A DNA stretch of 64,000 nucleotides from Haloferax marinisediminis (GCF_009674585.1 NZ_WKJP01000001.1:682001-746000), one strand, 5' to 3'; counted from the stretch's first letter, positions 17,623 through 26,563 are shown. A program made the numbers and translations. The notes: generated by a model not told the origin, from the sequence alone.

Positions 17623-18648
17623 TTAGCCGAAGTAGGCCTGTGCGCCGGGGTGCAGCTCGATGGACATCCCTTCTTGGGCGGTGTCCTTCGAGATGAAGTC
17701 CGTCTTGATGGTCAGGTCGTCGACGTTGTCGAAGATGGCGGCGGAGACGGCTTCGACGGTTGCGTCAGGCTGCTCGGCGTTGGTTGCAATCATCGCCTTG
17801 ACGGCGATGGTCGGGACAGCGTTCTCGAGGCCGTAGGTGCCTGCCGGAATCTCGTCGTCCGCGTAGAACGGGGCGGCTTCCTCGGCGGCCGCACGGGCGT
17901 CACCATCGATGGGGACGATGCGCACGTCTTCGGTCGCAGCGAGCTCTTCGATGGCGCCAACTGGCCAGCCACCGACGACGAACGCAGCGTCGATGTCGCC
18001 GTTCTTGAGCTGGTCAGATGCCTGCGAGAAGCCAGTGTTCTGCTCGTTGTAGTCGGTGACACCGATCGCGTCGAGAATCTGGTTCGCGTTGACCTGCGTT
18101 CCGGAACCGAGGTCACCGGTGTTGATAGTCTTACCCGAGAGGTCCGACGGCGTCTCGACACCCGAGTCTGCGAGCGTGACGATATGAATCGTCTCAGGGT
18201 AGAGCGTGGCGACACCGCGGAGGTTCTCGACTGCGTTCCCCTGGAACGCTTCGATACCCGTTCCTTCACGGGCGAAGAACGCAACGTCGTTCTGAATCAG
18301 TGCGAAGTCGGCGTCGCCGCGAGCGAGACTGCCGACGTTCTCGACGGATGCACCGGTGGACTGAACCTGAACGGTGAGGTCGGTTGCGCCTTCGATGACG
18401 GACTTGAACTCGTTCGAGAGCGGGAAGTACGTCCCACCCGTTCCGCCTGCGTGCCACGAGATGCGGGACGAACCGCCGCCACCGTTGCCACCGTTGCTCT
18501 CGGTCGTGGTCTCCTCGCCACCAGTGTCTTCGGTCGTGGTCTCTTCGCCACCGTCGCCACCGTTGCCGCCGGTACAGCCGGCGAGGCCGGCGAGGCCGAC
18601 TGCGCCTGTTGCAGCAATAAACTGTCTGCGGTCAAGTTTCCGAGTCAT
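17623..18648 (-). CDS. TAXI-family TRAP solute-binding lipoprotein
   Basis: A 341-residue periplasmic-type binding protein. The Tat motif DRRQFI (residues 6-11) and lipobox LAGC (Cys25) indicate Tat export and lipid anchoring, normal for haloarchaea. A Gly/Thr/Glu-rich linker follows (26-63), then the TAXI domain starting SRISWHAGGTGGTYFPLSNE. It is the first gene of the transporter operon. A TATA box 28 bases upstream predicts a leaderless message. Confidence 0.92.
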   Translation of the reverse strand: MTRKLDRRQFIAATGAVGLAGLAGCTGGNGGDGGEETTTEDTGGEETTTESNGGNGGGGSSRISWHAGGTGGTYFPLSNEFKSVIEGATDLTVQVQSTGASVENVGSLARGDADFALIQNDVAFFAREGTGIEAFQGNAVENLRGVATLYPETIHIVTLADSGVETPSDLSGKTINTGDLGSGTQVNANQILDAIGVTDYNEQNTGFSQASDQLKNGDIDAAFVVGGWPVGAIEELAATEDVRIVPIDGDARAAAEEAAPFYADDEIPAGTYGLENAVPTIAVKAMIATNAEQPDATVEAVSAAIFDNVDDLTIKTDFISKDTAQEGMSIELHPGAQAYFG

Positions 18649-19039
18649 ACAGTACCATTCGTATTAATCAATATATATTACTGTTCATGTCAGCACCAAT
18701 AATGTGTATATTTTCACACTAACATTCATAAATTATTAGTTAAAAAATTGGGTTTAATCTGCGAGTTGTTAGCATAGTTCTATGTCAAAAATGTCACGTT
18801 AAAATGTCATCCGAACGTCTCCTATCGTGCGTGGAGGCGACTCTGTGAGAGGATGAATCTTCGTCGTCGGCCGATGTTCGACCCGAAATGAAGGGGTTCG
18901 GTGGGTTCGTGCCCGTCGTATCCTCTACTGTGACAATGTTTGTCACGGCATTCGACGGGGGTGTGGTTCGGGACGTTCGAGTCGAACGAAATTCGACTCC
19001 AGTCTGGTGGTTCTCGACCCGAAGAGAGGGGGTGTCGGC
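18649..19039. other. AT-rich intergenic region without a supported gene
   Basis: The part from 18650 to about 18810 is strikingly AT-rich and contains the TAXI operon promoter. From there to 19039 GC returns to normal, but no reading frame with haloarchaeal composition is convincing. A plus-strand frame from 18888 overlaps the zinc-ribbon gene antisense and is not supported. Confidence 0.6.
18671..18681 (-). promoter_or_regulatory. TATA box of the TAXI-TRAP operon
   Basis: On the minus strand TAATATATAT lies about 28 bases before ATG 18648, placing transcription start within a few bases of the start codon. Confidence 0.6.
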
Positions 19040-19249
19040 TCAGTCGACGATAATCTCCGAGTCGGACGACCCTGCGGACCCGTCCGACGCCTTCGGTGAC
19101 ATCTCGTCTTTGTATCGTGTTATCCAGTCGGCGAAGCAGTTCGGACAGAGTCGTTGGTCGTCGACCGTCGACCGGTCGACCTGCAGGCGCACGGCCCGAG
19201 CGAGTGCGTCTTCGACTGGTTGACCACAGCCGTCACACGGGTCACTCAT
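19040..19249 (-). CDS. Small zinc-ribbon protein
   Basis: A 69-residue protein with two cysteine pairs: CDGC near residue 5-8 (DPCDGCGQP) and CPNC (LCPNCFADW) about 27 residues later, a typical single-zinc ribbon. The C-terminus is acidic and Ser-rich. It stands between the TAXI promoter region and upp and is transcribed with the same polarity as upp. No specific function is recognised. Confidence 0.75.
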   Translation of the reverse strand: MSDPCDGCGQPVEDALARAVRLQVDRSTVDDQRLCPNCFADWITRYKDEMSPKASDGSAGSSDSEIIVD

Positions 19250-19342
19250 CTTCGACTCCCTCCGCGAGTACGAGCGTCGTCCATGATTCGGAGTGCGCGG
19301 GTGGTAACTTAGTCGTTACCCGCGTTCGGTGCGACTGCGAAC

Positions 19343-20023
19343 TTACGTGGTTCGGAATGCACGGTCACCGGCGTCGCCGAGGCCGGGGACGATGTACCCA
19401 TCGTCGTCGAGGTAGTCGTCGATGGCGACCGTCAGGAGGTCGACTTCAGGGAACTGCTCGTGGACGCGAAGAAGTCCGTCGGGTGCCGAGACGGCCGAGA
19501 GGACGAACAGTTTCTCGGGGTCGACGCCCGCGTTTTCGAGGACGTGGTCGAGGACGGCACACATCGTCGACCCAGTCGCGAGCATCGGGTCGGCCACGAT
19601 GACCGTGTCCTCTTTGGTAATCTCGGGAAGTTTCACGTAGTCGATGGTGATGGGGAAGCCCCCTTCCTCGTTCATGCCCGCATCTTCGTCGCGACCGGCG
19701 GAGATGACACCTTGCTTCGCACGTGGGAACGCTTTGAGCAGTCCCTCGACGAACGGCGTCGCAGCACGGAGAACGTTGATGATGACCACGTTGTCGAGGC
19801 CTTTCACGCGCTCGCCAGTCGTCTCCTGAAGCGGCGTCTGGATGGTCACGTACTCGGTCTCCATCGCCCCGTCGATAATCTCGTAGCCACAGATGCGGCC
19901 GAGTTTGACGAGGCCTTTGCGGAACGCGACCTGCGTCGTCTGGACGTCTCGGAGGCGCGAGAGTGTGTCCTTCGCCAGCGCGTGCGTGATGAGGTACGCG
20001 TCGTCTCGGTCTTCGATGGGCAT
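19343..20023 (-). CDS. upp: Uracil phosphoribosyltransferase
   Basis: Pyrimidine salvage enzyme making UMP from uracil and PRPP, 226 residues. The PRPP-binding loop reads [12 protein letters not shown], and the uracil-binding C-terminal region [10 protein letters not shown] closes the protein. The middle motif [16 protein letters not shown] is family-typical. A TATA-like element (minus-strand CATTTATGT, 20052-20059) lies about 30 bases upstream, so the 5' leader is only a few bases. Confidence 0.95.
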   Translation of the reverse strand: MPIEDRDDAYLITHALAKDTLSRLRDVQTTQVAFRKGLVKLGRICGYEIIDGAMETEYVTIQTPLQETTGERVKGLDNVVIINVLRAATPFVEGLLKAFPRAKQGVISAGRDEDAGMNEEGGFPITIDYVKLPEITKEDTVIVADPMLATGSTMCAVLDHVLENAGVDPEKLFVLSAVSAPDGLLRVHEQFPEVDLLTVAIDDYLDDDGYIVPGLGDAGDRAFRTT

Positions 20024-20268
20024 CTTACCGAATAAGCGGATTCCCGAAGGACATAAATGCGGCTATCGGCCGCCAGCGGCCCCCTGCGAGTAGTTCACGA
20101 GTGGGCCGCGAACGTGTCTCACTGCGAGGGACCGACCTGCGTTATGCACGTACTACGTCGATGGATTGCGTCCAGTTGCGGCGGTAGCGAGCGTGAATGT
20201 ATGCCGGTGATTCTCACGATGTGGGTGTGCTGTGTATACCTATGTCATCGTGTCACGTATATTGGGGT

Positions 20269-20598
20269 ATGCACTTGCAGAATCGTCACGGGAAGAACGT
20301 CGACCCCGTCCCATTCTTGGTCGTTGCCTCGCTCGCGTTCATGTTCGTCATCTCGTTTGGACCGCTCTACGGGACGATATTTGGGCTCTCTATCGCAATG
20401 GGGGTCGTTGGCTCTCTCGTCGTCTCTGTCGGGTGTGGGATGCTCGCGTACTACCGATTCGTGTGGACGGTCGACCCAGACCACCGCGCCGAGATTCCTC
20501 CGAGCGTTCGCATGCAGAACCTCGGGTACGCGACGATTGCGTTCTTCTTGCTTCTCGTCCTGCTGTTACTCCCAGTCGTCTATCAGATTCTCAACTGA
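20269..20598 (+). CDS. Small multi-pass membrane protein
   Basis: A 109-residue protein from ATG 20269 with three hydrophobic segments (about 17-34, 37-60 and 85-107); the middle polar stretch WTVDPDHRAEIPPSVRMQN separates the last two. The frame extends upstream to an ATG at 20242, so the start is uncertain. It is divergent from upp across about 245 bases. Family not recognised. Confidence 0.7.
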   Translation: MHLQNRHGKNVDPVPFLVVASLAFMFVISFGPLYGTIFGLSIAMGVVGSLVVSVGCGMLAYYRFVWTVDPDHRAEIPPSVRMQNLGYATIAFFLLLVLLLLPVVYQILN

Positions 20599-20709
20599 GA
20601 CGACGTGGAACCTCCTCTGGTGGCAGATGGCTCTCTCGGCGTCGACGGTCGTGCATCCCCTGTGGCCAACCGACCCGGGATTTAACAACTGAGCGACTGA
20701 GCCGAGACT

Positions 20710-20931
20710 ATGGGGTTCGTTACCACGCTCATGGAGGTCCTCATGGCCTCGAACCAGTCGGCCGACCGGTCCGGGAAGGGCCGTGAATCGAAGGGCGGAT
20801 ACTGGTGTCACGACTGTTCAGAGCGCATCCTCGACCTCGACGTCGAGGGCGAGGGTCCACCATCGTGCCCGACCTGTGGCGACGAGATGGAGTTCGAGCG
20901 CTCGCCCGGAAGCACCGGGTGCGCGTGTTAG
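20710..20931 (+). CDS. Small C-terminal zinc-ribbon (RING-like) protein
   Basis: A 73-residue protein with CHDC (YWCHDCSERI) and CPTC (SCPTCGDEMEF) knuckles about 19 residues apart, then a short tail GSTGCAC. The N-terminal hydrophobic turn MGFVTTLMEVLM may be an extension; the ATG at 20743 (MASNQSAD) is an equally good start. Haloarchaea carry many such small zinc-ribbon proteins of unknown function. Confidence 0.7.
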   Translation: MGFVTTLMEVLMASNQSADRSGKGRESKGGYWCHDCSERILDLDVEGEGPPSCPTCGDEMEFERSPGSTGCAC

Positions 20932-20944
20932 CAGACTCGGGACG

Positions 20945-21151
20945 TCACTTCGTCACGACGTAGGTGATTGCTGTGAGTATCAGTGCCAACGACGCGACGT
21001 TGACGAACGTGAACGCCGCGAGGTCGAGGTACGAGAGTCCGTAGATGACGACGGTGGCGAACAGAGACGAGAGGATGAAGTTCATCACGATCAGCACGCG
21101 TGGGTCGCCCTCTCCCCACTCTATCTGCCCCGCGTTTTCTTCGTCGCTCAC
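20945..21151 (-). CDS. Small two-helix membrane protein coupled to CobW-like GTPase
   Basis: A 68-residue protein with an acidic N-terminus (MSDEENAGQIEWGEGDPR) and two hydrophobic segments (about 19-40 and 45-66). Its start overlaps the stop of the CobW-like gene by four bases (ATGA), so the two are translated from one message. No family is recognised. The strict coupling suggests a role with the metallochaperone. Confidence 0.72.
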   Translation of the reverse strand: MSDEENAGQIEWGEGDPRVLIVMNFILSSLFATVVIYGLSYLDLAAFTFVNVASLALILTAITYVVTK

Positions 21152-22437
21152 GATTCGACCTCCGGTTCGGCGAGGGCCAGTTCAGAACCAGCCTCGACCG
21201 GGTACTGACCGTCGTCGACGCTAACTCCCGGTTCGCGGATGTGTTGGTCCAGCGCTTCGACGAGCGCTGCTTCGTCCATGCCGCGGCCGATGAACACGAG
21301 TTCGGTCCGCTTGTCTCCGTACTCTTCGTGCCAGTCAATTTCGGGGTGGTTGCGGCGATACGTGTCCTGTTCGAACTCGGGGAGTGACGCAATCCACGGG
21401 CCACCGGCAGTGACGTACGCCGATGGGCCGGCCTGACTGTAGGTGTAGTGGACGTCTTCGGCGCCAGCAATCCACAGCGACCCTTTGGCGCGGACGACCG
21501 AGTCGGGAAGGTCTCCGAGCACCGCTTTCGCTCCATCGGGGTCGAGTGGAGCGCGCCGTCGGTAGACGAACGAGGTGACGCCGTAGGTCGCCTCCGCGTG
21601 CGAGACGACACTGTGGTCGTGGTCGTCGTGGTTGCCGTGGTCGTCGTGGTTGCCGTGGTCGTGACCGTGTCCATCTCCGTGGTCGTGTCCACTCCCGTCG
21701 ACTTCCGCAGCGTCTCCATCGTCGCTCTCGTGTTCGAGTGCGGCCCGCCAGCCGACGGGTGCGTCGGGGTCGTGGACGTCAGAGAGCAGGTGGTCGACAT
21801 CGACCGTACCGTGTGTCGTCTCGACCACGTCGACACTGGGTCGAAGGGCCTCGACTACGTCGCGAACCTCTCTGACTTCGTCGTCGGTGACGAGGTCACG
21901 CTTGTTGAGTACGACGAGGTCGGCGCTCTCGACCTGTTCGACGAGGAGGTCCGAGAGTGGTTGGACCGTTCCGTCGCTGTCCTCGGCGACGGTTCGTTCG
22001 GGGTCGCCACCGACGAACGTGTCGGCGAACAGGCGTGCGTCGACGACGGTGACGAGGCCGGCCACGTCGTATCTCGCGGCCGCCCGCGACGTGACGAAGA
22101 GTCTGGCGACGGGCCCGGGTCTCGACACCCCCGATGCTTCTACGACGAGGTGGTCGAACGACCGCTCCTGTGCGAGTCGAACGACGGCCGTCTCGAGGTC
22201 GTCCTGCAGTTCACAGCAGATACAGCCGTTGGACAACTCGGTCACACCCCCGCCGACGGTGAGTTCGGACTCGTCTGCCACCAACTCGGCGTCGACGTTC
22301 ACCGACCCCATATCGTTGACGAGGACGGCGATATCGTGGTCACCGGCGTTCGTCAACAGGTGATTGAGAAGCGTCGTCTTGCCCGCCCCGAGGCTCCCGC
22401 CGAGCACCGTCACAGGGATTGCCTCACGCGGTTTCAT
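21148..22437 (-). CDS. CobW/COG0523-family GTPase (metal chaperone), His-rich
   Basis: A 429-residue G3E-family GTPase. The Walker A loop is GGSLGAGKTT (13-22), the metal-binding CxCC motif is Cys72, Cys74 and Cys75 in GCICCEL, and the base-recognition motif is NKRD (178-181). Residues 251-280 are a run of His/Asp/Gly repeats likely to hold zinc or another divalent ion, preceding the CobW C-terminal domain. COG0523 proteins insert or traffic metals, often zinc; cobalamin-related activity is also possible. ATG 22437 is chosen since the longer open frame has no homology. It is first in a two-gene operon. Confidence 0.9.
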   Translation of the reverse strand: MKPREAIPVTVLGGSLGAGKTTLLNHLLTNAGDHDIAVLVNDMGSVNVDAELVADESELTVGGGVTELSNGCICCELQDDLETAVVRLAQERSFDHLVVEASGVSRPGPVARLFVTSRAAARYDVAGLVTVVDARLFADTFVGGDPERTVAEDSDGTVQPLSDLLVEQVESADLVVLNKRDLVTDDEVREVRDVVEALRPSVDVVETTHGTVDVDHLLSDVHDPDAPVGWRAALEHESDDGDAAEVDGSGHDHGDGHGHDHGNHDDHGNHDDHDHSVVSHAEATYGVTSFVYRRRAPLDPDGAKAVLGDLPDSVVRAKGSLWIAGAEDVHYTYSQAGPSAYVTAGGPWIASLPEFEQDTYRRNHPEIDWHEEYGDKRTELVFIGRGMDEAALVEALDQHIREPGVSVDDGQYPVEAGSELALAEPEVES

Positions 22438-22538
22438 GAGCGGGCATACCTCGTCCTGGTATATCAACCCGCGGGAATCCTGTGTAGTCGTTCGTGAGCG
22501 ATACGCTTTTGCCCGGCCATCGGTGAGTGTGTAAACTG

Positions 22539-22835
22539 ATGACGCTTGCCGCGCGCATCGAGTCCTATCGAACCCTCGTAGAGGAGTGGCTTCGCGGCCT
22601 CTACCACGGGATGATAACACACCCTGCCTACGAGAAAATCGAGAAACAGGCGGAAGACCACGAAGACGCGTTCATGCTCGCGTGTTTCCCGGACGCGTTC
22701 GGGATTCCGTCGCCCATCTCCTACTACACGGCTGAACTCCTCCCGTACCTCGAAGACGAGTTCGAGGCGTGGGAGCGACGCATGTGGGACCGAGGCTCGT
22801 TGCTCGAACGAAAAGGCCACCAATTCCACTTCTAA
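22539..22835 (+). CDS. Conserved 98-residue protein paired with ArsA-like ATPase
   Basis: A soluble, mostly helical protein beginning MTLAARIESYRTLVEEW, with a conserved-looking centre ACFPDAFGIPSPISYYTAEL and C-terminal EAWERRMWDRGSLLERKG. It ends one base before the ArsA-like ATPase starts, so the pair is surely cotranscribed. I do not recognise a family; a partner or adaptor of the ATPase is the simplest inference. It is divergent from the CobW-like gene. Confidence 0.75.
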   Translation: MTLAARIESYRTLVEEWLRGLYHGMITHPAYEKIEKQAEDHEDAFMLACFPDAFGIPSPISYYTAELLPYLEDEFEAWERRMWDRGSLLERKGHQFHF

Positions 22836-22836
22836 C

Positions 22837-23802
22837 ATGCGAAAATTCGTTTTCTTCGGCGGGAAAGGCGGCGTCGGTAAGACGACCATGTCGAGTGCAT
22901 ACGCAGTCAAATGCGCTCGTGCTGGCGTCTCGACACTGCTCGTCTCGACAGACCCGGCGCACAGCACCCGCGACGTGTTCGACCAATCGTTCACTGACAC
23001 GCCCCAACCAGTCGAGGACGAACCGAACCTCGACGCCATGGAAATCGACCCCGAGACGGAGGTTCGGGAACATCTCATGGAGACGAAGCGAGCGCTGGGC
23101 GAACAGGTGAGTCCGGCGATGGTCAACGAAATCGACCGGCAGATAGAGATGGCGCACCAGACGCCCGGTGCGCACGAATCGGCGCTCTTCGACCGCTTCA
23201 TCGACGTGATGCGGAACTCGGCGGAGTACGACCGTGTCGTCTTCGACACCTCGCCCACCGGCGGGACGCTTCGACTCCTCTCGCTGCCGGAGTACCTCGA
23301 TGGGTGGATTCAGCGACTCCTCCACAAGCGAAAGCAGTCGGTGAAACTGTTCGAACGCGCGGCTATCGGCAACAACGAACCACGACGGATGATGGAGGGT
23401 GACCCGATTATCGCTCGGCTCGAACAGCGTCGTGACGACTTCAACTTCGCCAAGGAGACACTGCAGGACGAGGCTGCCTTCTTCCTCGTCGTGAACCCCG
23501 ACGAACTCTCGATTCGAGAGACGAAGCGGGCGGTCGAACAGCTCGATTCGTACGGACTCGACGTCCGTGGACTCGCAGTCAACCGGTTGACTCCCGAACC
23601 CGACCCAGACGAACAGGGCAGAGGCGCGACGTTCTTGCGAGACAGAGTCAATACTGAACAGGAACGACTCCGCGAACTCCGCGACGACCTCACACCCCCG
23701 CTCGTGGCCGCAATCGAGACACGGGTCGCCGAAGTGAAGGGCGATTTCCTCGGTGAGGTCGCTGACGAGATTGAAGTTGGTGTGGAACTCTCCACAAATT
23801 GA
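22837..23802 (+). CDS. ArsA/Get3-family ATPase
   Basis: A 321-residue single-domain P-loop ATPase. The deviant Walker A motif is GKGGVGKTT (9-17) with two lysines typical of MinD/ArsA/Get3 proteins; switch I contains STDPAHSTRDVFDQ, and VVFDTSPTGGTLRLLSLPE is the switch II region. The family includes arsenite-pump ATPases and tail-anchored protein targeting factors. No arsB or arsR is nearby, so arsenic export is not indicated, and a membrane-protein targeting role is at least as likely. Confidence 0.88.
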   Translation: MRKFVFFGGKGGVGKTTMSSAYAVKCARAGVSTLLVSTDPAHSTRDVFDQSFTDTPQPVEDEPNLDAMEIDPETEVREHLMETKRALGEQVSPAMVNEIDRQIEMAHQTPGAHESALFDRFIDVMRNSAEYDRVVFDTSPTGGTLRLLSLPEYLDGWIQRLLHKRKQSVKLFERAAIGNNEPRRMMEGDPIIARLEQRRDDFNFAKETLQDEAAFFLVVNPDELSIRETKRAVEQLDSYGLDVRGLAVNRLTPEPDPDEQGRGATFLRDRVNTEQERLRELRDDLTPPLVAAIETRVAEVKGDFLGEVADEIEVGVELSTN

Positions 23803-23939
23803 GTAGTCATTACAATTGTCCGGCCGGATTGGTTCCCAAATCGGTACTGTTTTTCACCTACTAATCACATTCTATCCATTCCAAACTATCGTTAACGTTA
23901 AGGTAGACATTTTCGTGTCTCATGGTGGGGCAGAGTACC

Positions 23940-25706
23940 ATGGTACAAGTTATATGGCTGGTCGTCACCGTATTGGCGCTGTTTACTGTCGGGTATTTCG
24001 GATACTCGAAGTACCTCTCACAGTTCGTCGAACTCGACGAAGGTCGTGATACGCCGGCGCACAAGTACGAAGACGGGCAAGAGTATGTACCGGCAAAGAA
24101 GCCGGTCTTACTGGGGCATCACTATTCGAGTATTGCAGGCGGGGCACCCATCGTGGGGCCAATTACGGCTGGTGTGGTGTGGGGATGGGTCCCCGCACTC
24201 GCGTGGATTGCTATCGGAAATCCGCTTCTCGGTAGTGTCCACGACTTCGTGTCGCTGTCGAGCAGTCTGCGACACGACGGAAAGTCTATCGGATACATCA
24301 TCGGCGAGTACGTAGGCGAACGCGGCAAGAACATGCTGCTGTGGTTCGCGTTCCTCACCATCATTCTGGTGCTGGCGGTGTTCGCACTCGTGACGGGCAT
24401 CGTGTTCGACGCGTACCCGAGCGCGGCGACGGCGAGTTTGCTGTACATCGCACTCGCGTTCGTGTTCGGTGTCTACCTGTACCAACTGAACCTCCCGTTC
24501 ATCCCCGGGACGGTCCTGTTCGTCGCAGGTGTGTTCGCGAGCGTCTACGCCGGTATCCAGTTCCCACTGGTGCTGATTCCCGAAGGTGGGAGCACGTTCC
24601 TGCCGACGGTCATCAACCCGAACGTCTCCGCGTGGATTCCGATCATCATCATCTACGCTGCGCTCGCCAGTGCGCTGCCAGTGTGGATGCTGCTGCAACC
24701 GCGTGACTACCTCTCGTCGTTCCTGCTCTACGCAGGTGTTGGCGGAGCACTCCTCGCAATCATCGTTGGCACGTTCCTCGGAACCTCGTCCGAGCCGCTG
24801 GTCATCAACATCAGCGCGTACAACGGCTTCTGGGGTTCGACCGGCATCACGCCGCTGTTCCCCATGCTGTTCATCACCATCGCGTGTGGGACCATCAGCG
24901 GGTTCCACTCACTGGTGTCGTCCGGGACGACCTCGAAACAACTCAACAAAGAGACCGACGCCCGCCTCATCGGCTACGGTGGGATGATCGGTGAAGGTCT
25001 GCTCGCGACCGTCGCGCTCGCGACGCTCGCTGTCGCAGGTGTCACCGCAGGCGGCGGTATCGGTCGTGCACTCCCGAACTTCGCGGACGGTGGCGGTATC
25101 ATCCTGACGTCCTTCGGCATCCCTGCGGCCTACGGTGCGCCGTTCATGGCGCTCGTGCTCGTGAGCTTCCTGCTCACCTCGACGGACACGGCCGTCCGTC
25201 TGGGACGCTACATGCTCGAAGAGATCGTCGGCACGCCTGAGACGCAGGTCGAGGAGTACGCAATCCACCGCTACGTCAACCCAATCATTCAGGGTGTTCC
25301 CGCATACCTGCTCATCGCGAGTGGTTCGTGGCTCACCCTCTGGCAACTGTTCGGTGGCGCGAACCAGCTGCTCGCGGCGCTCGCACTGACGACTGCGACG
25401 GTGTGGCTCGCGAACTGGGACGACTCGAAACAGCTCATCTCGACGGGCGCTCCGATGGTCATCATGACGGGCATCACGACGCTCGGCCTGCTCTGGGTTG
25501 CACTCCACGACAACCTGTACGTGAAGTTCATCCAGGGTGCCGAGATGACGACCGTCCAGACAATCTCTGCAGTGGTTCAGATTGTCCTCGCACTCGTGCT
25601 CATCTACATCGGTATCTCCATCGTGAAGATGGGCTACGACAACATCCAAGAGGTCCGCGACAGTCCGGGTGCCGCCGTCACCGACGGTGGGCAGACGGAC
25701 GACTAA
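23940..25706 (+). CDS. cstA: CstA-family transporter (carbon starvation protein A)
   Basis: A 588-residue polytopic membrane protein with about 16 hydrophobic segments. CstA hallmarks include HHYSSIAGGAPIVGPI near residue 60, GNPLLGSVHDFVSL near 95, FHSLVSSGTTSKQL near 325 and the late FGGANQLLAALAL segment. CstA members take up pyruvate or peptides in bacteria. ATG 23940 is preferred to ATG 23922. Its upstream region is AT-rich with the palindrome TTAACGTTAA at 23892-23901. A T-rich terminator follows. Confidence 0.9.
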   Translation: MVQVIWLVVTVLALFTVGYFGYSKYLSQFVELDEGRDTPAHKYEDGQEYVPAKKPVLLGHHYSSIAGGAPIVGPITAGVVWGWVPALAWIAIGNPLLGSVHDFVSLSSSLRHDGKSIGYIIGEYVGERGKNMLLWFAFLTIILVLAVFALVTGIVFDAYPSAATASLLYIALAFVFGVYLYQLNLPFIPGTVLFVAGVFASVYAGIQFPLVLIPEGGSTFLPTVINPNVSAWIPIIIIYAALASALPVWMLLQPRDYLSSFLLYAGVGGALLAIIVGTFLGTSSEPLVINISAYNGFWGSTGITPLFPMLFITIACGTISGFHSLVSSGTTSKQLNKETDARLIGYGGMIGEGLLATVALATLAVAGVTAGGGIGRALPNFADGGGIILTSFGIPAAYGAPFMALVLVSFLLTSTDTAVRLGRYMLEEIVGTPETQVEEYAIHRYVNPIIQGVPAYLLIASGSWLTLWQLFGGANQLLAALALTTATVWLANWDDSKQLISTGAPMVIMTGITTLGLLWVALHDNLYVKFIQGAEMTTVQTISAVVQIVLALVLIYIGISIVKMGYDNIQEVRDSPGAAVTDGGQTDD

Positions 25707-25728
25707 CTCGCGAAACGAACCAGACGAA

Positions 25729-25740
25729 TTCTTTCTTTTG
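25729..25740 (+). terminator. T-rich terminator after cstA
   Basis: TTCTTTCTTTTG starts about 23 bases after the cstA stop, a pyrimidine/T tract of the sort that ends haloarchaeal transcripts. Confidence 0.5.
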
Positions 25741-25778
25741 CACCCGAGGCAGTGAGCCACCGGTGTCGGTGTCGCTCG

Positions 25779-25830
25779 TGACGACCCATCTCAGGGTACG
25801 GGCCTGACGACCCGTCTCTGGGTGCGAGCC
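25779..25830. repeat. Imperfect 26-bp tandem repeat
   Basis: Copies at 25779-25804 and 25805-25830 match at 22 of 26 positions (TGACGACCCRTCTCWGGGT core). They lie in the convergent space between cstA and the gene at 25937. No coding frame uses them convincingly. Confidence 0.75.
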
Positions 25831-25936
25831 GTTTCACTCGTGCGTGGTGGTCAGCATCACCGTTCGAGCGGTAACTGCTCGACTTCGGACAGTCGGACGA
25901 ACGACGGCGACCAAGAAGCGACGCCGTCTCGCTGAC

Positions 25937-26563
25937 TCACCGCGAGAGACGTCTGAGAACCCGGGTCAACAGCCCCGGCGTCGGTTCGAGAGAAGAGTCT
26001 TGCCAGAGTGTGAACGCACGCGCAACGTCTGCGTGCTCGCTCGCAACCACGTCCTCGTCGTCCGGCGCGACGACCACGAGATGGACCTCGTAGTGGCCGT
26101 GGTATCCGTACTTGAGGAGTTTCCGTCGAGAGAACCGGTTCACGAACGAGCGAACGTCGTCGGTGATGTCGGGGGCGACGAGGACGAACGTGAACTCAGT
26201 TCCCTGATGTTCTTCACTGCCGTCGATCCACTCTTCGGAGAGTGTGTCGGCGAGGTCGACGAGTCGCTCGACCTCGGCGAGCGTGGCCCGACTGGTGCGC
26301 CGAGCAAGCAGATACTCGTCCATGTAGTGGTTGGCGAAGTTGATAGACCGGTGGAGGAACTGCTTTTGGGTCTCGATGTGCATCGTCCCGAAGAGGTCGA
26401 AGGACTCGCCGTCGACCCGGTGGTCTTTCTCCAGGTCGTAGTTGTACATGAGGCGGTCCGAGACCCGGTCGAGGTACTCGTCTTCCCAGTCGGGGACGTC
26501 GGTCGCAGGCCCATCGCTGTCGGGCCGTCCCTCACCACTGCCGGGTCGGTCCACGTCGCTCAT
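25937..26563 (-). CDS. Conserved haloarchaeal protein, 208 residues
   Basis: Acidic N-terminal tail (1-28), then a soluble alpha/beta domain. Conserved-looking stretches are LFGTMHIETQKQFLHRSINFANHYMDEYLLARR and a hydrophobic-strand region FTFVLVAPDIT with YHGHYEVHLVVVAPDDEDV near the C-terminus. Its start overlaps the end of the upstream cupin gene by four bases, so the two form an operon. I do not recognise a domain family. Confidence 0.75.
   Translation of the reverse strand: MSDVDRPGSGEGRPDSDGPATDVPDWEDEYLDRVSDRLMYNYDLEKDHRVDGESFDLFGTMHIETQKQFLHRSINFANHYMDEYLLARRTSRATLAEVERLVDLADTLSEEWIDGSEEHQGTEFTFVLVAPDITDDVRSFVNRFSRRKLLKYGYHGHYEVHLVVVAPDDEDVVASEHADVARAFTLWQDSSLEPTPGLLTRVLRRLSR

Noticed and set aside
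18888-19223. Plus-strand 111-codon frame
   Set aside because: It is largely antisense to the zinc-ribbon gene at 19040 and its composition is unlike haloarchaeal proteins.
20057-20692. Plus-strand 211-codon frame rich in Cys, Arg and Ser
   Set aside because: Overlaps the membrane-protein gene at 20269 in another frame. The hydrophobic frame has the better codon pattern.
22837-23802. Arsenite-efflux ATPase call
   Set aside because: No ArsB, ArsR or ArsD gene is nearby. The family also includes Get3, so the specific label is not justified.
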